This document shows, piece after piece, positions 1-11,073 of a stretch of DNA of 64,000 nt; position 1 is the first letter of the stretch, and the number at the start of each line of letters is the position of its first letter. The stretch covers positions 15,940,635 through 16,004,634 of the forward strand of contig CM041294.1 in NCBI GenBank assembly GCA_023052935.1, in the 5' to 3' direction. The notes under the pieces were generated by a model. It did not search any database and was not told where the DNA came from. It was given only the letters and a program-made list of their open reading frames with translations. Made by a program: the position numbers and the translations under genes. This DNA is from Piezodorus guildinii (lineage: Eukaryota; Arthropoda; Insecta; Hemiptera; Pentatomidae).

Positions 1-858
1 TACACCATGAATCATGTTCAAGATATACAGAAAAGCATCATTACTCCTTTCCCTGGTGCCACTACAACTTGTCTCAATTAAGCTATGGGTCTCTCATACT
101 GCAGAGAGGAAGATAACTGCTTGGAAATCTTGTTTAACTTTTATTACACTGGTTGACATAAATGAACTTTTTTTCTTTCACAAGAACAAAAATAACATTT
201 CTAGAAGTATTTTTAAAGCAACTTCAGTTTTTCTCCATCGGGCAGATATTTTGTGTGATATTCATTTGAATTTTTTGTAATATTCGAAGAAAGTCGATCT
301 CACTCAAAACTATAACTGCTCATTCTGAATTACCTAGAAAGTGGCAGATAATGATTTTCGGGCATATTTTGCATCTTTTGGTCCAACAAGAGTCAATCAG
401 CATATTGGAACTCTGCTTGCCTTGGTACCTCTTATCCATAGTAGAAATTTGTTGATTAAAACACAACTGTGCTCATCGCTGAGAGCTCCAAGATTTTTGG
501 GGAAGAAGTCTAAGTGAGAGTCGAAGAAGTGTATTTTTAAAGGCATGTTGCATCCCATAGCTTTATAAGAATGCAGAAGATCAGTCACTATGTCATGATA
601 GTTTTCTGCTTTATGGTTTCCAAGAAAATTGAAACATAAACTTTAGAGACTGCCAGGCTGCTTTCTCCAGTGGGTTTAACAGACCTTTGAAATACATTTA
701 TGTCAACCAGTGTAATCAAAGTTAAACAAGATTTCCAAGCAGTTATCTTCCTCTCTGCAGTATGAGAGACCCATAGCTTAATTGAGACAAGTTGTAGTGG
801 CACCAGGAAAAGGAGTAATGATGCTTTTCTGTATATCTTGAACATGAATCATGGTGTA
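1..858. repeat. Inverted repeat pair (~160 bp arms, ~540 bp spacer)
   Basis: The first ~160 bases recur in reverse complement at about 700-858. The outer ends are TACACCATGAATCATGTT on the left and its complement, with one mismatch, ending at 858. The arms look about 95 percent identical by eye. The spacer is unrelated AT-rich sequence. The open frames inside each arm are the same non-conserved translation in mirror image and are not genes. The left end may continue beyond the window. Likely a foldback or MITE-like element or a local inverted duplication. Confidence 0.75.
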
Positions 859-1448
859 TTCTTCAAGGATGTCAGATTAAGGAAAAGGATGTCAAACTGC
901 CAGAGGATTGCTCCATGGATAGGTTTATAATAGGAAACAAAATAAAAATGACTGTACAGCTGCTGACTGTTAATAACTGTAACCTGTGGTTCTGAACCAA
1001 CCTGTCACTATCCTTTAACCTGAGCGAATCGGAGAGGAGGATTGAAACCATTGATTATCTCCAATGGGACTTTTTTTTTGGAGGGGGGGGAGGGGGCATT
1101 CTTACCTCACCCATTAATGACCAGATTTATGGTCCTATAAAAAATCTTTCAGTTTAGCATCACAGTCTGGAGAATTTTGATTTCTAGTACAAGAATCCAT
1201 CACACTGTTCATCCATAGCCTTGAAGAAAATTGTCATTACTCCTATCTTAATATGCATTGAAGGTAAAAATATTTTTACATAAAATAACAATCACTTAAA
1301 TGATCCTTCGGTTTCCTCCAAATCATGCGAATTGCAAATGGCAGACGATGTGTACCATTTGTCCACTGAGTCTGCAATCTAACATATGAAACATAGCACG
1401 CATTTGTTCCCAGTACTTATCAAAATTACCAGCCTGATAGCTAAGATG
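859..1448. other. No recognisable feature
   Basis: Unique-looking AT-rich sequence with a G-rich tract near 1080-1098. I see no coding frame, repeat relative or RNA signal. Confidence 0.5.
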
Positions 1449-1640
1449 GGGACCTGTAGCATGGTGGTTACCATAACAGCCTCTTATGCTAAGGTTAAGG
1501 TCCCGGGTTCAAATCCGCAGGTGCCCCTAGGATTTTTTAATGGGAGTAAACCTGGATAGACAAAATTTAGGACTCTCACTGTAGCATCGTCGGATTAGCC
1601 ACAGCAGCATAAAGGGACTTTAAATAAATGAACAAACAAA
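1449..1640 (+). mobile_element. tRNA-derived SINE (family S1), internally deleted
   Basis: A pol III-like head contains a B-box-like GGTTCAAATCC near 1505, followed by the S1 body: CCTAGGATTTTTTAATGGGA, then CCTGGATAG, TAGCATCGTC and a tail of TAAATAAATGAACAAACAAA. Compared with the copies at 11206 and 31940 it lacks about 100 bp between the GGGAGTAAA block and the CCTGGATAG block. It is a SINE and not a tRNA gene, since the head does not fold into a full tRNA and has a long non-tRNA body. Confidence 0.8.
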
Positions 1641-2821
1641 TGATAGCCAAGGTAAAGTTGATAACACTTCTTTTCTTATATGGGCTCTGAGAACACTAAA
1701 TAGTGTATTTCTGTTGAAAATTACAAAATTTTACTCTACTGGAAATGAAACAATTATGTCTACATCTAGTAAATATATATTTTTAAAGTGAATCAGCATA
1801 TTTAAATAATATAGCAGGATAACTTTCTACTTTTAAAATAATAAAGCTTTTATACTAAACTGTAGTTTAGTACAAGTTCAAGTTTGTTGGAGTAATACCA
1901 ATTAGAATTTTTAAGAGTTATCATTTGTCCATTTTTTTACCAGTTTGTTAAAAGTTGTGGTAAAATCAAATCTCTACTAAGTAACTATTAAAGTTATAGA
2001 GTATTAGGCAGTGGAATAAATGAACCTTCTACTAGACAGCTTGTTTATTACTGCTATAAACACAAACAACATGGCGCAGGGGACGCTACCAACTGGACTG
2101 TACTGTTTGTGTTGGGCTGCTGTACACCTAGTGGAAGTTCAGTGCCACAACTATCTTTACATATACAATCGATATTTAACAGTAACAAACATAGCTTTGC
2201 TTGTTTATAATAATATATAAACACATGCATATATTAATTCCAATATAATGTATCACAGTCTCAGGATAGTGTTGATAAAAACCTTGGAGGAGAGAAATAA
2301 GAGAGCCGATTGCCCACAGCCCCAACACCTTGCAATGAAAGCCTTAGATAGCTTAAATAAATATTTTATATATTATAGATGAATGACTTGGTAATTCATC
2401 AGGAAGAATGACTAAGAGATCCAGCATAATTTACAACTATCAAATAACAGAATAATAAACTACAAATAAATCCAGTTTATATAGTAGAGTATTGTAACAT
2501 TTTACCATAGAATTACAGAATTCTAATGCACTATAAAAAAATAATAAAACATTGCTATTTTATAAAAATACCATATGAATTGTAACTGTAATGTTAATTT
2601 ATAGGCTGAATATTCTTGTGTTTTGAATGTAAATTGAAAATACCTAAGTGGCATGCAGCATGCTAAAAGTGATATGAAGAGAATCCTTCCCTCCAATTGA
2701 GAGGTAATCCGTTGGCCCATTTTCCAGACTCACTTTTTCTACCATTATCAGTGGTCTACGAAAACCCAACCAAAGAGGACCCTGCATATTGGACCATCCA
2801 GTACCATCCTAGGTCTAGATT
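1641..2821. other. AT-rich sequence without supported features
   Basis: Probably Elk intron or flank. A small GC-richer patch at 2065-2150 holds a short frame (ATG at 2071) with no recognisable domain. No repeat relative elsewhere in the window was found. Confidence 0.4.
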
Positions 2822-4010
2822 CACTTTTTTTTTTCTTTTAGAGGAAGGAAACTACTAGATTTGGGAAGCCAACAATGTATACTCCTGGTAACTATTTATT
2901 TATGTTTTTCTGTTAAATCATCATCATGTAAGCCCTTGGTCACACAATGTAGTCTCCTCACAGACCAAAATACCATTATGTAGAGTAGGGTCATCACTCC
3001 TTTTGCTTATTTTTATGAGTCCCAACCACTGGATCTCAGGAACCCGAGGAACAACTGTGCGTGAGCCCCCTTTTAATTATTTGCTTGAAAAAAGATCAGG
3101 GGGAACCCGGGATTATATAAATAATCTCTGGATTGATAAGCTGGCTTGGTTGGTAGCTACACAACCATATGTTCCCTGAAAAATATTCTATTCGAATAAA
3201 GAAGAAATAAATCATGCAGAAGAAGTTTTTAGTTCAATAAAAAATAATAAATTTTCTTTTCAATATACAATTAATTATAATTTAGACTCATAAAATAAAA
3301 AATACTCCTATGTGCTGGGTACATTCCTTACAAGAGGGAGAATGAAGTCTTACAGAAACTCCTTGATAAAGATATATACTATAAGGAGAGTGGGTAGACC
3401 AAGACTCCTTTGATCCAATAGTGTGGAAGCGGACACTGAACATTTCTAACATATAAATTGGGGAGCAGCTGATAGATGTATGGTGGTTGAAATTATAGGA
3501 GGCCTTGTTCACCAATGGGACAAGGAGCCAATTATGTATGCATGTAGGTAATATTATTTAGGAAAAAAAATATATGCTAAATTCTTTAACTGTCATAATG
3601 TGTATCAAAAAACCTGTTTTAAGAACAGGAAAAATATTTCCACTGAAATAACTTCAATGAAACATCAGTTTTACCTAGGTAAATTAATAAATAATGAAGT
3701 AATTAAAAAAAAAAAGTAGTACTATCCAAAACTTTAATAATCTATTTCAAATGAAAATGCTTCCTATTATGTTGTCATAAAACATTGAGTCTCAAAACGT
3801 TTTTTTTTCGGGTTCTACTATACAAAGCTTGGTACTTTCAAATGCCAGTGCTCCCTATTATCCTGCAGTACTACTTTGTCAAATCTCTGACATTCATATC
3901 CTTCCTCACATCCTGTATCCATTTTTTGTAACCATGATACAGCACAGGCTGTTCTCTAGAAGTTCATTTCCAGTTCCAATAATTCCTTTTTCAGAAGATT
4001 TGTCACAATC
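2822..4010. repeat. Left arm of a large inverted duplication
   Basis: This arm reappears in reverse complement at about 5590-7312. Matching landmarks are the TAGAGGAAGGAAA block near 2840, the GGGTCATCACTCCTTTTGC block near 2990, GAGCCCCCTTTTAATTATTT near 3064, CGGACACTGAACAT near 3430, and CAGTGCTCCCTATTAT near 3845. Identity is roughly 80-85 percent by eye, so it is old. The GGGTCATCACTCC block also resembles part of the tRNA-derived insert at 49779-50085, hinting that a SINE body is part of the arm. Confidence 0.75.
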
Positions 4011-5589
4011 GATGTCCCCTTATAATGTTGTCTCTACGCTGAAGGAGTGATATAGTTTTTCTTTCATAGAGAGCAAAACCTTTTTTCTCAACAATACCTC
4101 ATTTAACAGATCTATGGTCCTTTTACCATTACCAGGACTACCTGATAATCAGCGAACTGAAGGTTATACAGGACATCACCCACATCAATGCCCATTTCTC
4201 AACACTATGGTTTCTACAATCCTTGGGTTTGTTCTACGTATTATAATTTGCTTATTTTTAAAATAATATTCTTTTAAGAAAAAATCAATTAACACCAATA
4301 TTTACTTAATTATTACTCATTTTACTCTCAGAGTATGGTATGGGTTCTTGACAATCAGGCACATAATCTTTTTATATAACTTTTTTAATCATAATAATAA
4401 CTTACAAAAATAACACAAACAATATGCAGGCTAACCAAGATCCATCATATTCAGCAGCAGCTTCTCTCCTATCAGCTCATAACTCAAACTCCTCTCACAA
4501 GTCCCCTCTCGAAACTGACTATGACCAGGTATCCTTCTTCTACCTGGGATGTCCCTTGCATCCAAAATGGAGGTTATGTTTACAAACAAACAAATAAGAG
4601 CTGTTATTCAAATTTTACCTTATTGTTAGCCTGCCTAACTCAACAACAAATATATAAATTAATAACCACTATAATTATAAAAAATGGGTATATTACAATA
4701 TAAATTAAAAAGTCTTGGGGAGAGGCAACGTCCTTGCTTCAGGGTTTTCATGACTAAATATCTTCCAAAACAGTATCAGTAATAAAAATAATTATCTAAT
4801 ACTTATAAAATCTTTGAATGCATATAAAGTACAATAAATAACTATTCTTATTTGTAAAATAAATGAAGAATGTGAAAATAAATAATTAAACATATGACAA
4901 TTATTAGAAAATTGTTAATCTATGAATCAAAGACATGTGGATTTGATAATCAAAACCCTAGTTTAAAAAAAGATTTACATTTGGGGGTTTCAGCACCAAA
5001 TAATATTTAATATTAGGTTAGATCAAAATCTATTTTCTTCTAAACACTAATGTTTGGTATTTGACGTTTTATTATTGAACAAATTAATAATGATTTATCT
5101 ATTTAGTATCTAAGATAGAAGAACATAGGAGAATATTTAATGAATTAAAAAAAAAAAAAATGAAATTTGGCTGTTTATTACTAAATTATTTTTAGGGTTA
5201 AGGAAAATATGAAGAAATAATACTTTTTACCAAGATTTATCAAGAATCCATAACATACGTATACAATATGCATAGCATGAGTATTAGGCAAACAATCAGT
5301 TTTTTAGATATCAAAGATTAAAATGTTCAGTTTTTCAAAGGAGTCCATGAAAATCTTCATTTAAAGAAAATATTATTGTCGTCAACATTAAATTTTGGAA
5401 AGTTATCAGGCTTCCATCATTTTTCAAGAAATAACTGATATAACCAATAAGATATAAACATTATCAATAATTTTATAAAAATTTTCTAATTAAAACTGAC
5501 ATATTTGTTGTTGTTTGCCTGGCATAGTTTGTGGTCCAGCTATTCAAGAAAATTTCTTTAAAAAAATTATTGGCACTGGAAATAAACTT
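4011..5589. other. AT-rich spacer of the inverted duplication
   Basis: Very AT-rich, with short A runs near 5147. No coding region, SINE head or terminal repeat was seen. Confidence 0.5.
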
Positions 5590-5987
5590 CTGGAGAAGAG
5601 CCTGTAGTGTTACAAAATGTAGATAGAGGATATGACTGCAAGAGGTTTGACAGAGTAGTACTGCAGAATAATAGGGAGCACTGGCGTTTGAAAGTACCAA
5701 GTTTTGGATATTAGACCCCCTCTCCCCCCAAAAAAGTTTTGAGAATCAATGTTTTCTGATAACATGATTGATATATAAAATGTAAATGAAGAAATTTTTA
5801 ATGAATTACTTTATAATTTATTAATTTGACTAAGTAAAACTGATGTTTCATTAAAGTTATTTTAGTACAAATATTTTTCCTGTTCTTGAAACAGGTTTCG
5901 ATACAAAATGCCATAATTAAATAATGTAGCATATCTTATTTTTTCCTAAATAATAATACCTACATGCATACATAGGTGTCTCTACTG

Positions 5988-6387
5988 CTATGTATCGAGA
6001 ATACGGGAGGTAAAGGAATATTTTTGAATTGTACAAAATAGAGCAGTTTCCAGGCGACAAGCAGAAAGGGTTCTTAGAAGGTCTATGCAAAAAACTGCAC
6101 CCCTCCACTGCTTGGGAGAGATAGCCCTTTACCTGAGAGGAGTCTGAGCTTGGAGCAGAGAGAAAGAGGAAGTCCAGCCATGTCAAGGGTCAAGCCAGGG
6201 AAGAATTTTGCAGTCATGTCCAAAGGTAACTTTATGTTATATTATGTGGTAAATCGGAACCTCAGTATTCTCGACAATGAACAATGCCTCACTGTACCAA
6301 GTTTTTTGTATCATAATATGTGTTATTCTATAAATAAATGTGTATTTTAAGTTATTCACCTTTAGAAAAGTAGCCACAGAAACATAG
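5988..6387. mobile_element. 0.4 kb repeat (family T400), copy 1
   Basis: The block running from CTATGTATCGAGAATA to GAAACATAG has a second copy at 13298-13716. Shared internal landmarks are GAGCAGTTTCC, GCAGTCATGT, TGTGGTAAATCGGAACCTCA and ATAAATGTGTATTTTAAGTT. The ends are a short imperfect inverted repeat, CTATGTATC against CTATGTTTC. It is absent from the homologous left arm, which proves insertion. It could be a solo LTR or a short DNA element; the ends fit the second slightly better. Confidence 0.6.
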
Positions 6388-6653
6388 TACTACATCCCAT
6401 GGGGGAACAAAGCCTCCTATAATTTCAACCACCATATCTCTAGCAGCTGCTCCCCAATTTATATGTTAGACATGTTCAGTGTCCGCTTTCACACGATTGG
6501 ATCAAAGGAGTCTTGATATACCCACTCTCCTTGTAGTATATAACTGTTTGTCAAGGAGTTTTCATAGGACTTCATTCTCCCTCATATATACAATGTGCCC
6601 AGCCCATAGGCGTCTTTTTTCTTTTATTAGTCTTACAATGACATATTTTTATA

Positions 6654-6800
6654 AGGGGTACTCACTATGTTTGCTATAGCATGCTATTTGTGTTATTTTG
6701 CTAAACCCGTAGAGTTTCTACAGTTATTTCCTGTATAAAATTGATGGGTTTAGCACAATAGCACAAATAGCATGCTATATGAAATGTAGTGAGTACCCCT
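6654..6800. mobile_element. Palindromic MITE (family P147), copy 1
   Basis: A ~147 bp near-complete palindrome running from AGGGGTACTCACTA to TAGTGAGTACCCCT. The core words TAGCATGCTATTTGTG and GCTAAACCC appear in both orientations. It is flanked by TATA on both sides, which fits a TA or TATA target duplication. A second copy is at 59064-59210. No coding capacity. Confidence 0.85.
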
Positions 6801-7312
6801 ATAGTTACTTAATATTATAATATATCATAATTATTATATAATACAATATTTTAATTATAATGAATCAGATATTGAAAAGAAAATTTCTTCTTTTTTGTTG
6901 AAATTGTTCTACATGATTTATTTCTTCTGCATTCGAATAAAATATTTTTTCAGGAACGTATGGCTGTGTGGCTACCTTATCAATCCAAAGATTATTTAAA
7001 TAGCCTGAATGGATTCAATGACCAGGGGGTCCAACCTGATATTTTTTCAAGCAAATAATTAAAAGGGGGCTCACGCATGGTTGTTCCCCAGGTTCCTGAG
7101 GTCTATTGGTCAGGTCTCATAAAAATAAGCAAAAGGAGTTATGACCCAACCCTAAAAATGGTAGTGTAATAGAGTAGTGAGTAGAGATTGGCTCTTAGCA
7201 CTGCATTGTGTGACCAAGGATGATGACGATCCTACAGAAAAACACAAATAAATAGTTTCCAGGAATATACATTATTAGCTCCCCAAATCTAGTTTTTTCC
7301 TTCCTCTAAATA

Positions 7313-8201
7313 AAAAAATCTGGTGTGGGCAAAACACGACTTTCACTTACATATTTTTAAAATCAATGAAAGAATTTTTAAATACACTTAAAGATAAAAA
7401 CACGTGAAACTATTAAAGAATTAATTAAATTGAATTTATATAGAAACATGTGTTTTATTAAAAAATCTATTATATTATTATCTAAAATAATCAGTTAGTT
7501 TTATCTTCTTCTCATCACTCTCTATTAACTTCTAAAAGCTTGTGTATGAGATGATATTTTTTCTAAAATCTTTAGCTTTCCAACGGTATATTATAAGTGT
7601 ATATTACAGTTGCTATGTTCAAAATAAAAAAATTGCATTAAAAAAATATTTTTTCAGTTTTCTCCTTTAGTTGTTTTTTAAATTCGCACAACTTACATAT
7701 TTAGCTGTTATTTATCAATGCTAACAAGATAATTTAGTTATTTTTATAAAATACTTTAGGGGAAGACAATTTAAAATATTGGCATTTAAGCCCTGTCAGA
7801 CCATTTTAATCAGAATAAAACCTACATGATATCAAAGCATATTAAATTTTACATCGATATAGCTAGTTTAATCAAAATCGTCCGAACCGTTTTTGATCAA
7901 ATCGAAAAAAGGTGCAAAATGCATAGTATAAAGTGGCTCTTCTAGAAAGCTCATTTTGATGAAAAAGGTTTTGTAACGTCTCGGGCGTATATCTGTCTTA
8001 AATATGAAATTTCAGTTTCATAGGACTTACTGTTTCCGCCCGGGAGTTACCACACATGGACACACAGACCTTTTTGCAGGATTTGGTTATTTGGACTCAG
8101 GGGACCCTAAAATGTGTATTTCCTTTGAAAACTGGAATTCAAAAATTTTCACGATCGCAATACTTTCCCTTACTATATATATATAGTAAGTGAAAGTAAA
8201 A
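7313..8201 (+). mobile_element. R900 repeat, nearly full-length copy
   Basis: This ~0.9 kb non-coding repeat begins TCTGGTG(C)GGGCAAC and ends in a palindrome near ACTATATATAGTAAGTGAAA. ACTTTCACTTAC near the 5' end is the reverse complement of GTAAGTGAAAGT at the 3' end, giving 12 bp subterminal inverted repeats. An internal CA-rich tract follows CCCGGGAGTTACC near 8050. Related copies occur throughout the window in both orientations. The architecture suggests a non-autonomous Helentron-like element (inference). Confidence 0.75.
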
Positions 8202-8582
8202 TGGGAAACGTTCCTAGAATAACTGAATTTAATTAGAATAAAAAATTTAAAAAATGGTGAAGCGGTTGTGGTCCAGCAATTTTGAAAAATTTTCCAGATA
8301 GATATAACCAGACCATTCCATAGGGATGGCTGTGTAAAGAGTGCACAATTACTCTGCAATGAGTACATTTAGCCCAAACAATATATAAAAAGTGAAAATA
8401 ACCAAGCATAGCTCAAAATTTAATTTGGTTTTGCTTAGCTCAAAGATAGTTAAAGTCTAGTTATTAATCAAGACTTCTTTTTGCAAAAAATATATTTCTA
8501 AACCCATAGGAGAAAAATATTTGTAATCATGAGCCAAAAATATACATTACTTTGTCCTGTTCATCTTTATCTTTTGTAGTCA
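8202..8582. other. Intron sequence, no feature
   Basis: AT-rich sequence between the R900 copy and the tandem repeat at 8583. Nothing recognisable. Confidence 0.4.
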
Positions 8583-9111
8583 GAAAATGCTTCTTTCTCT
8601 TCTCCATTGCAGTCTTAGGCAGTAACCAGAGATCATATTGTAAAATCATGATCAACTTAAGTCAGGCAGCACCTTACTCTATAGTTAGTTTTTATTTGAA
8701 TTAATAAATACTAATTACTTAAAATACTTAATAAATTAATTATGATTAATTAATTACTAATTACTTAAAATGCTTCTTACTCTTCTCCAGTGCAATCTTA
8801 GGCAGTAACCAGAGATCATATTGTAAAATCATGATCTAGTTAACTCAGGCAGAACCTTACTCTAAAGTTAGTTTTTATTTGAATTAATAAATACTAATTA
8901 CTTAACAGACTTAATAAATTAATTATTAGTTAATTAATTATTAGTGATTAATTACTGATTACTTAAATGCTTCTTAGTCTTCTTCATTGCAATCTTTGGC
9001 AGTAACCAGAGATCATATTGTAAAATCATGATCTAGTTAACTCAGGCAGCACCTTACTCTATAGTTAGTTTTTATTTGAATAAATAAATACTAATTACTT
9101 AACAGACTTAC
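8583..9111. repeat. Three-copy tandem repeat (~185-198 bp unit) abutting Elk exon B
   Basis: Copies start near 8583, 8767 and 8965, each marked by AAATGCTTCTT, then GCAGTAACCAGAGATCATAT, then TTAGTTTTTATTTGAAT. The third copy is shorter and ends directly in the splice donor of Elk exon B. The stretch ATACTAATTACTTAACAGAC next to the donor is also present inside copy 2 near 8890. The duplicated unit therefore includes the intronic side of the splice site. Confidence 0.85.
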
Positions 9112-9316
9112 CCATTATGAACAGAGATTCTACTACTACATCACTGACCATGGACGGTCGATCAGAAGACACAAAGGAAGCATTGTAGGGCACAACAATT
9201 GCAACATAAAAGGTGGCGATGAGAATCAGCCAATCCCAGCAAGTCTTGAAGACACCATAGTGGGAGAGGATGAGGCAGGATTTCTTGAGGGCGGCAGTCT
9301 TGTACTCAGGTAGAGT
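9112..9316 (-). CDS. Elk: Elk-type voltage-gated K+ channel, exon encoding S1 (exon B)
   Basis: A 205-base minus-strand exon. Elk channels are tetrameric, PAS-domain-bearing, voltage-gated potassium channels of the EAG family in the plasma membrane of excitable cells. It translates as 68 codons beginning TLPEYKTAALKKS, then HYGVFKTCWDW, then the S1 helix WDWLILIATFYVAIVVPYN, then VVVESLFIM at the start of S2. The LPEYK...HY..FK..WDWLIL pattern is diagnostic for EAG family channels, and the Elk branch fits best. The acceptor reads TTTTGTCAACAG and the donor GTAAGT. The last codon is split after one base (G), consistent with the Asp that normally follows in S2. No exon for the rest of S2-S6 was found at lower coordinates, so the next exon probably lies to the left of the window. 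Confidence 0.92.
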
Positions 9317-9943
9317 CTGTTGACAAAAGTATAAATGTTTAGAAAAGAATATTTTGGCATATAATATGTTAATGAAAAATTTTTCAAAAGACATATGGAT
9401 TTCTTTCTTATATTGCTAGAAGCAAAAGATTGAATAAGAAATTTAATTTAAATTAGTTTGGCATTATTTATAAATTCCATCTGTCTTTGAAAAGTTTCTA
9501 CAATTATGTTGTTCGATGCCACTAAATACCACTATCTATCAAAGGCATGGAATGGATCCCTACATTTTTAAGGCTCAAGAGTGTTTGGTGAATATTTCAT
9601 GGTGTTTTCAAACAAACACCCATTGAACTCGTCTTTAGGATGTTCAAAATTATCTTGCTGTTTGCCAATTAAATTAGTTTTTCCGGCTTTTAAAAAATAG
9701 ATCTTTGGTGACTATTTAGTCCATCCTCAAGTGAGCTTGTTTTTTTTTTTGAAAAGATGGAGAAAGTATTGTAGGTACTGCTCTATTCATCACTTGCTGG
9801 AAGATTTCTTGTTTATTTAAAGATTTAAAATTTACAGGATACAATAAGATTTATGAACAATAGGAAAGTGGCAGAATAACATGATAAAATATGTTGGGAA
9901 AGATAGAAAGAAATTTTGCTGAATTGAGGATGTATAGTCGACT
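9317..9943. other. Elk intron, no recognised repeat
   Basis: Intronic sequence upstream of exon B on the minus strand. The polypyrimidine tract and CAG acceptor lie at its left edge. Nothing else is assignable. Confidence 0.5.
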
Positions 9944-10185
9944 GTAGAAATAATCGGGAGTTAGTCTTTTTTAATATTTTAATTTTGCCCTCGTTTCGTT
10001 TCAAACTTGTGAGCCATCATCTGGGCATTATTGAGCCATGTCAAGCATAAAATCAGTTTATGGAGGATTTATAAGGATTTTATGCTTTACATGGCTCAGT
10101 AATGTCTTGATGATGGCTCACAAGTTTGAGCTGAAAGGAGGGCAAAATTAAAATATTAAAAAATATTGACTCCCGATTATTCCTA
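9944..10185. mobile_element. Palindromic repeat with hammerhead-like core
   Basis: Hairpin ends are GTAGAAATAATCGGGAGT at 9944-9961 and the near-perfect complement at 10168-10185. Both arms contain GATGATGGCTCACAAG, facing each other. In the right arm the order TTGATGA, a GCTCA/TGAGC stem with a six-base loop, then GAAA resembles the core of a hammerhead ribozyme with a changed first base. No coding capacity. Confidence 0.6.
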
Positions 10186-10424
10186 CAAAAAAAAAAAAAT
10201 CACTTTATAAATTAATTTTACCTTCTAAATTAAGTATTGAAGAAAAGAAGATAAAGAGAAATTCAGAAGTTGCTACATTACTCTCGATATTAAAAAAAAA
10301 AAAAATGAAAATAGACACTGTCAAAATCATTGGGGATTGAAAATATGACTTATATTTCACAAACTGTCTATGTACATTTAAATATGAAAATTAAGTATGT
10401 GGATGGAGGTAAAAACAGTTTCAA

Positions 10425-10740
10425 AGGCTGTTGTGGCTAAACAAACTAAGGCTTAGTAATCTTTTAGTATAGCAACCTCGGAGTCACACAAGTTCAATTC
10501 ACTAGCGGCTAAAAACCGGTGAAAAATGTTCGCTCTCACAAGCAATATTTAGCACCTTTTTCGGTAACTAAGTGCTCCAAGCTTGCTCCCCTTTCTAAAT
10601 TAAGACCGCTCTACACTGTAAGAGAAGAGATTGGTGAAATTCTGTGAGAGTTCACGAAAGTGGCAGGAGAGGAAGAAGGCATATTATTAACAATAAATTC
10701 GGATAATAACTTTTTGGAAAATCCTATGATAACATTAAAT
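10425..10740 (+). mobile_element. Possible tRNA-derived SINE (family S3)
   Basis: The region around 10430-10500 resembles a tRNA head, with a weak A box (TGTGGCTAAAC) and a weak B box (AGTTCAATTCA). The downstream body with AAGACCGC and CGAAAGTGGCAGGAGAGGAA recurs near 12747-12850. No target duplication was found. Confidence 0.4.
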
Positions 10741-11073
10741 ATTATTTTAAAAAATAATGATAATCTATACTAATATTATAAAGCTGAAGAGTTTGTTTGT
10801 TTGTTTGAACGCGCTAATCTCAGGAACTACTTGGTCGAATTGAAAAATTCTTTTTGAGTTGGATAGTCCATTTATTGAGGAAGGCTAAAGACTATATAAC
10901 ATCACGCTGCGACTAATAGGAGTGAAGAATCAGTGGAAAAAAACGGAGGAAACTGACCTCAGATCCAATGATTCCAAATGATTTACCTTTAAATTTTAAA
11001 ATAATATAATTTCCCGTTGAATTATACTTTGTTGTAGCAATTAATAAATCACAGGGGATAGGAATCGATTTAC

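Larger units (their letters stand above)
5590..7312. repeat. Right arm of the large inverted duplication
   Basis: Reverse-complement partner of 2822-4010. It is longer because two elements inserted after the duplication: a 0.4 kb element at 5988-6387 and a palindromic MITE at 6654-6800. Neither has a counterpart in the left arm. The arm ends where the R900 repeat begins at 7313. Confidence 0.75.

Noticed and set aside
14..845. Two similar short proteins facing each other
   Set aside because: They are mirror translations of the two arms of an inverted repeat, with no domain and no reason to be coding.
2020..2220. 66-codon plus-strand frame
   Set aside because: No start context, domain or splice signal; length is within chance.
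3829..5700. Paired frames beginning MVLSNASAPYY on opposite strands
   Set aside because: Again the same sequence in the two arms of the large inverted duplication, not a conserved gene.
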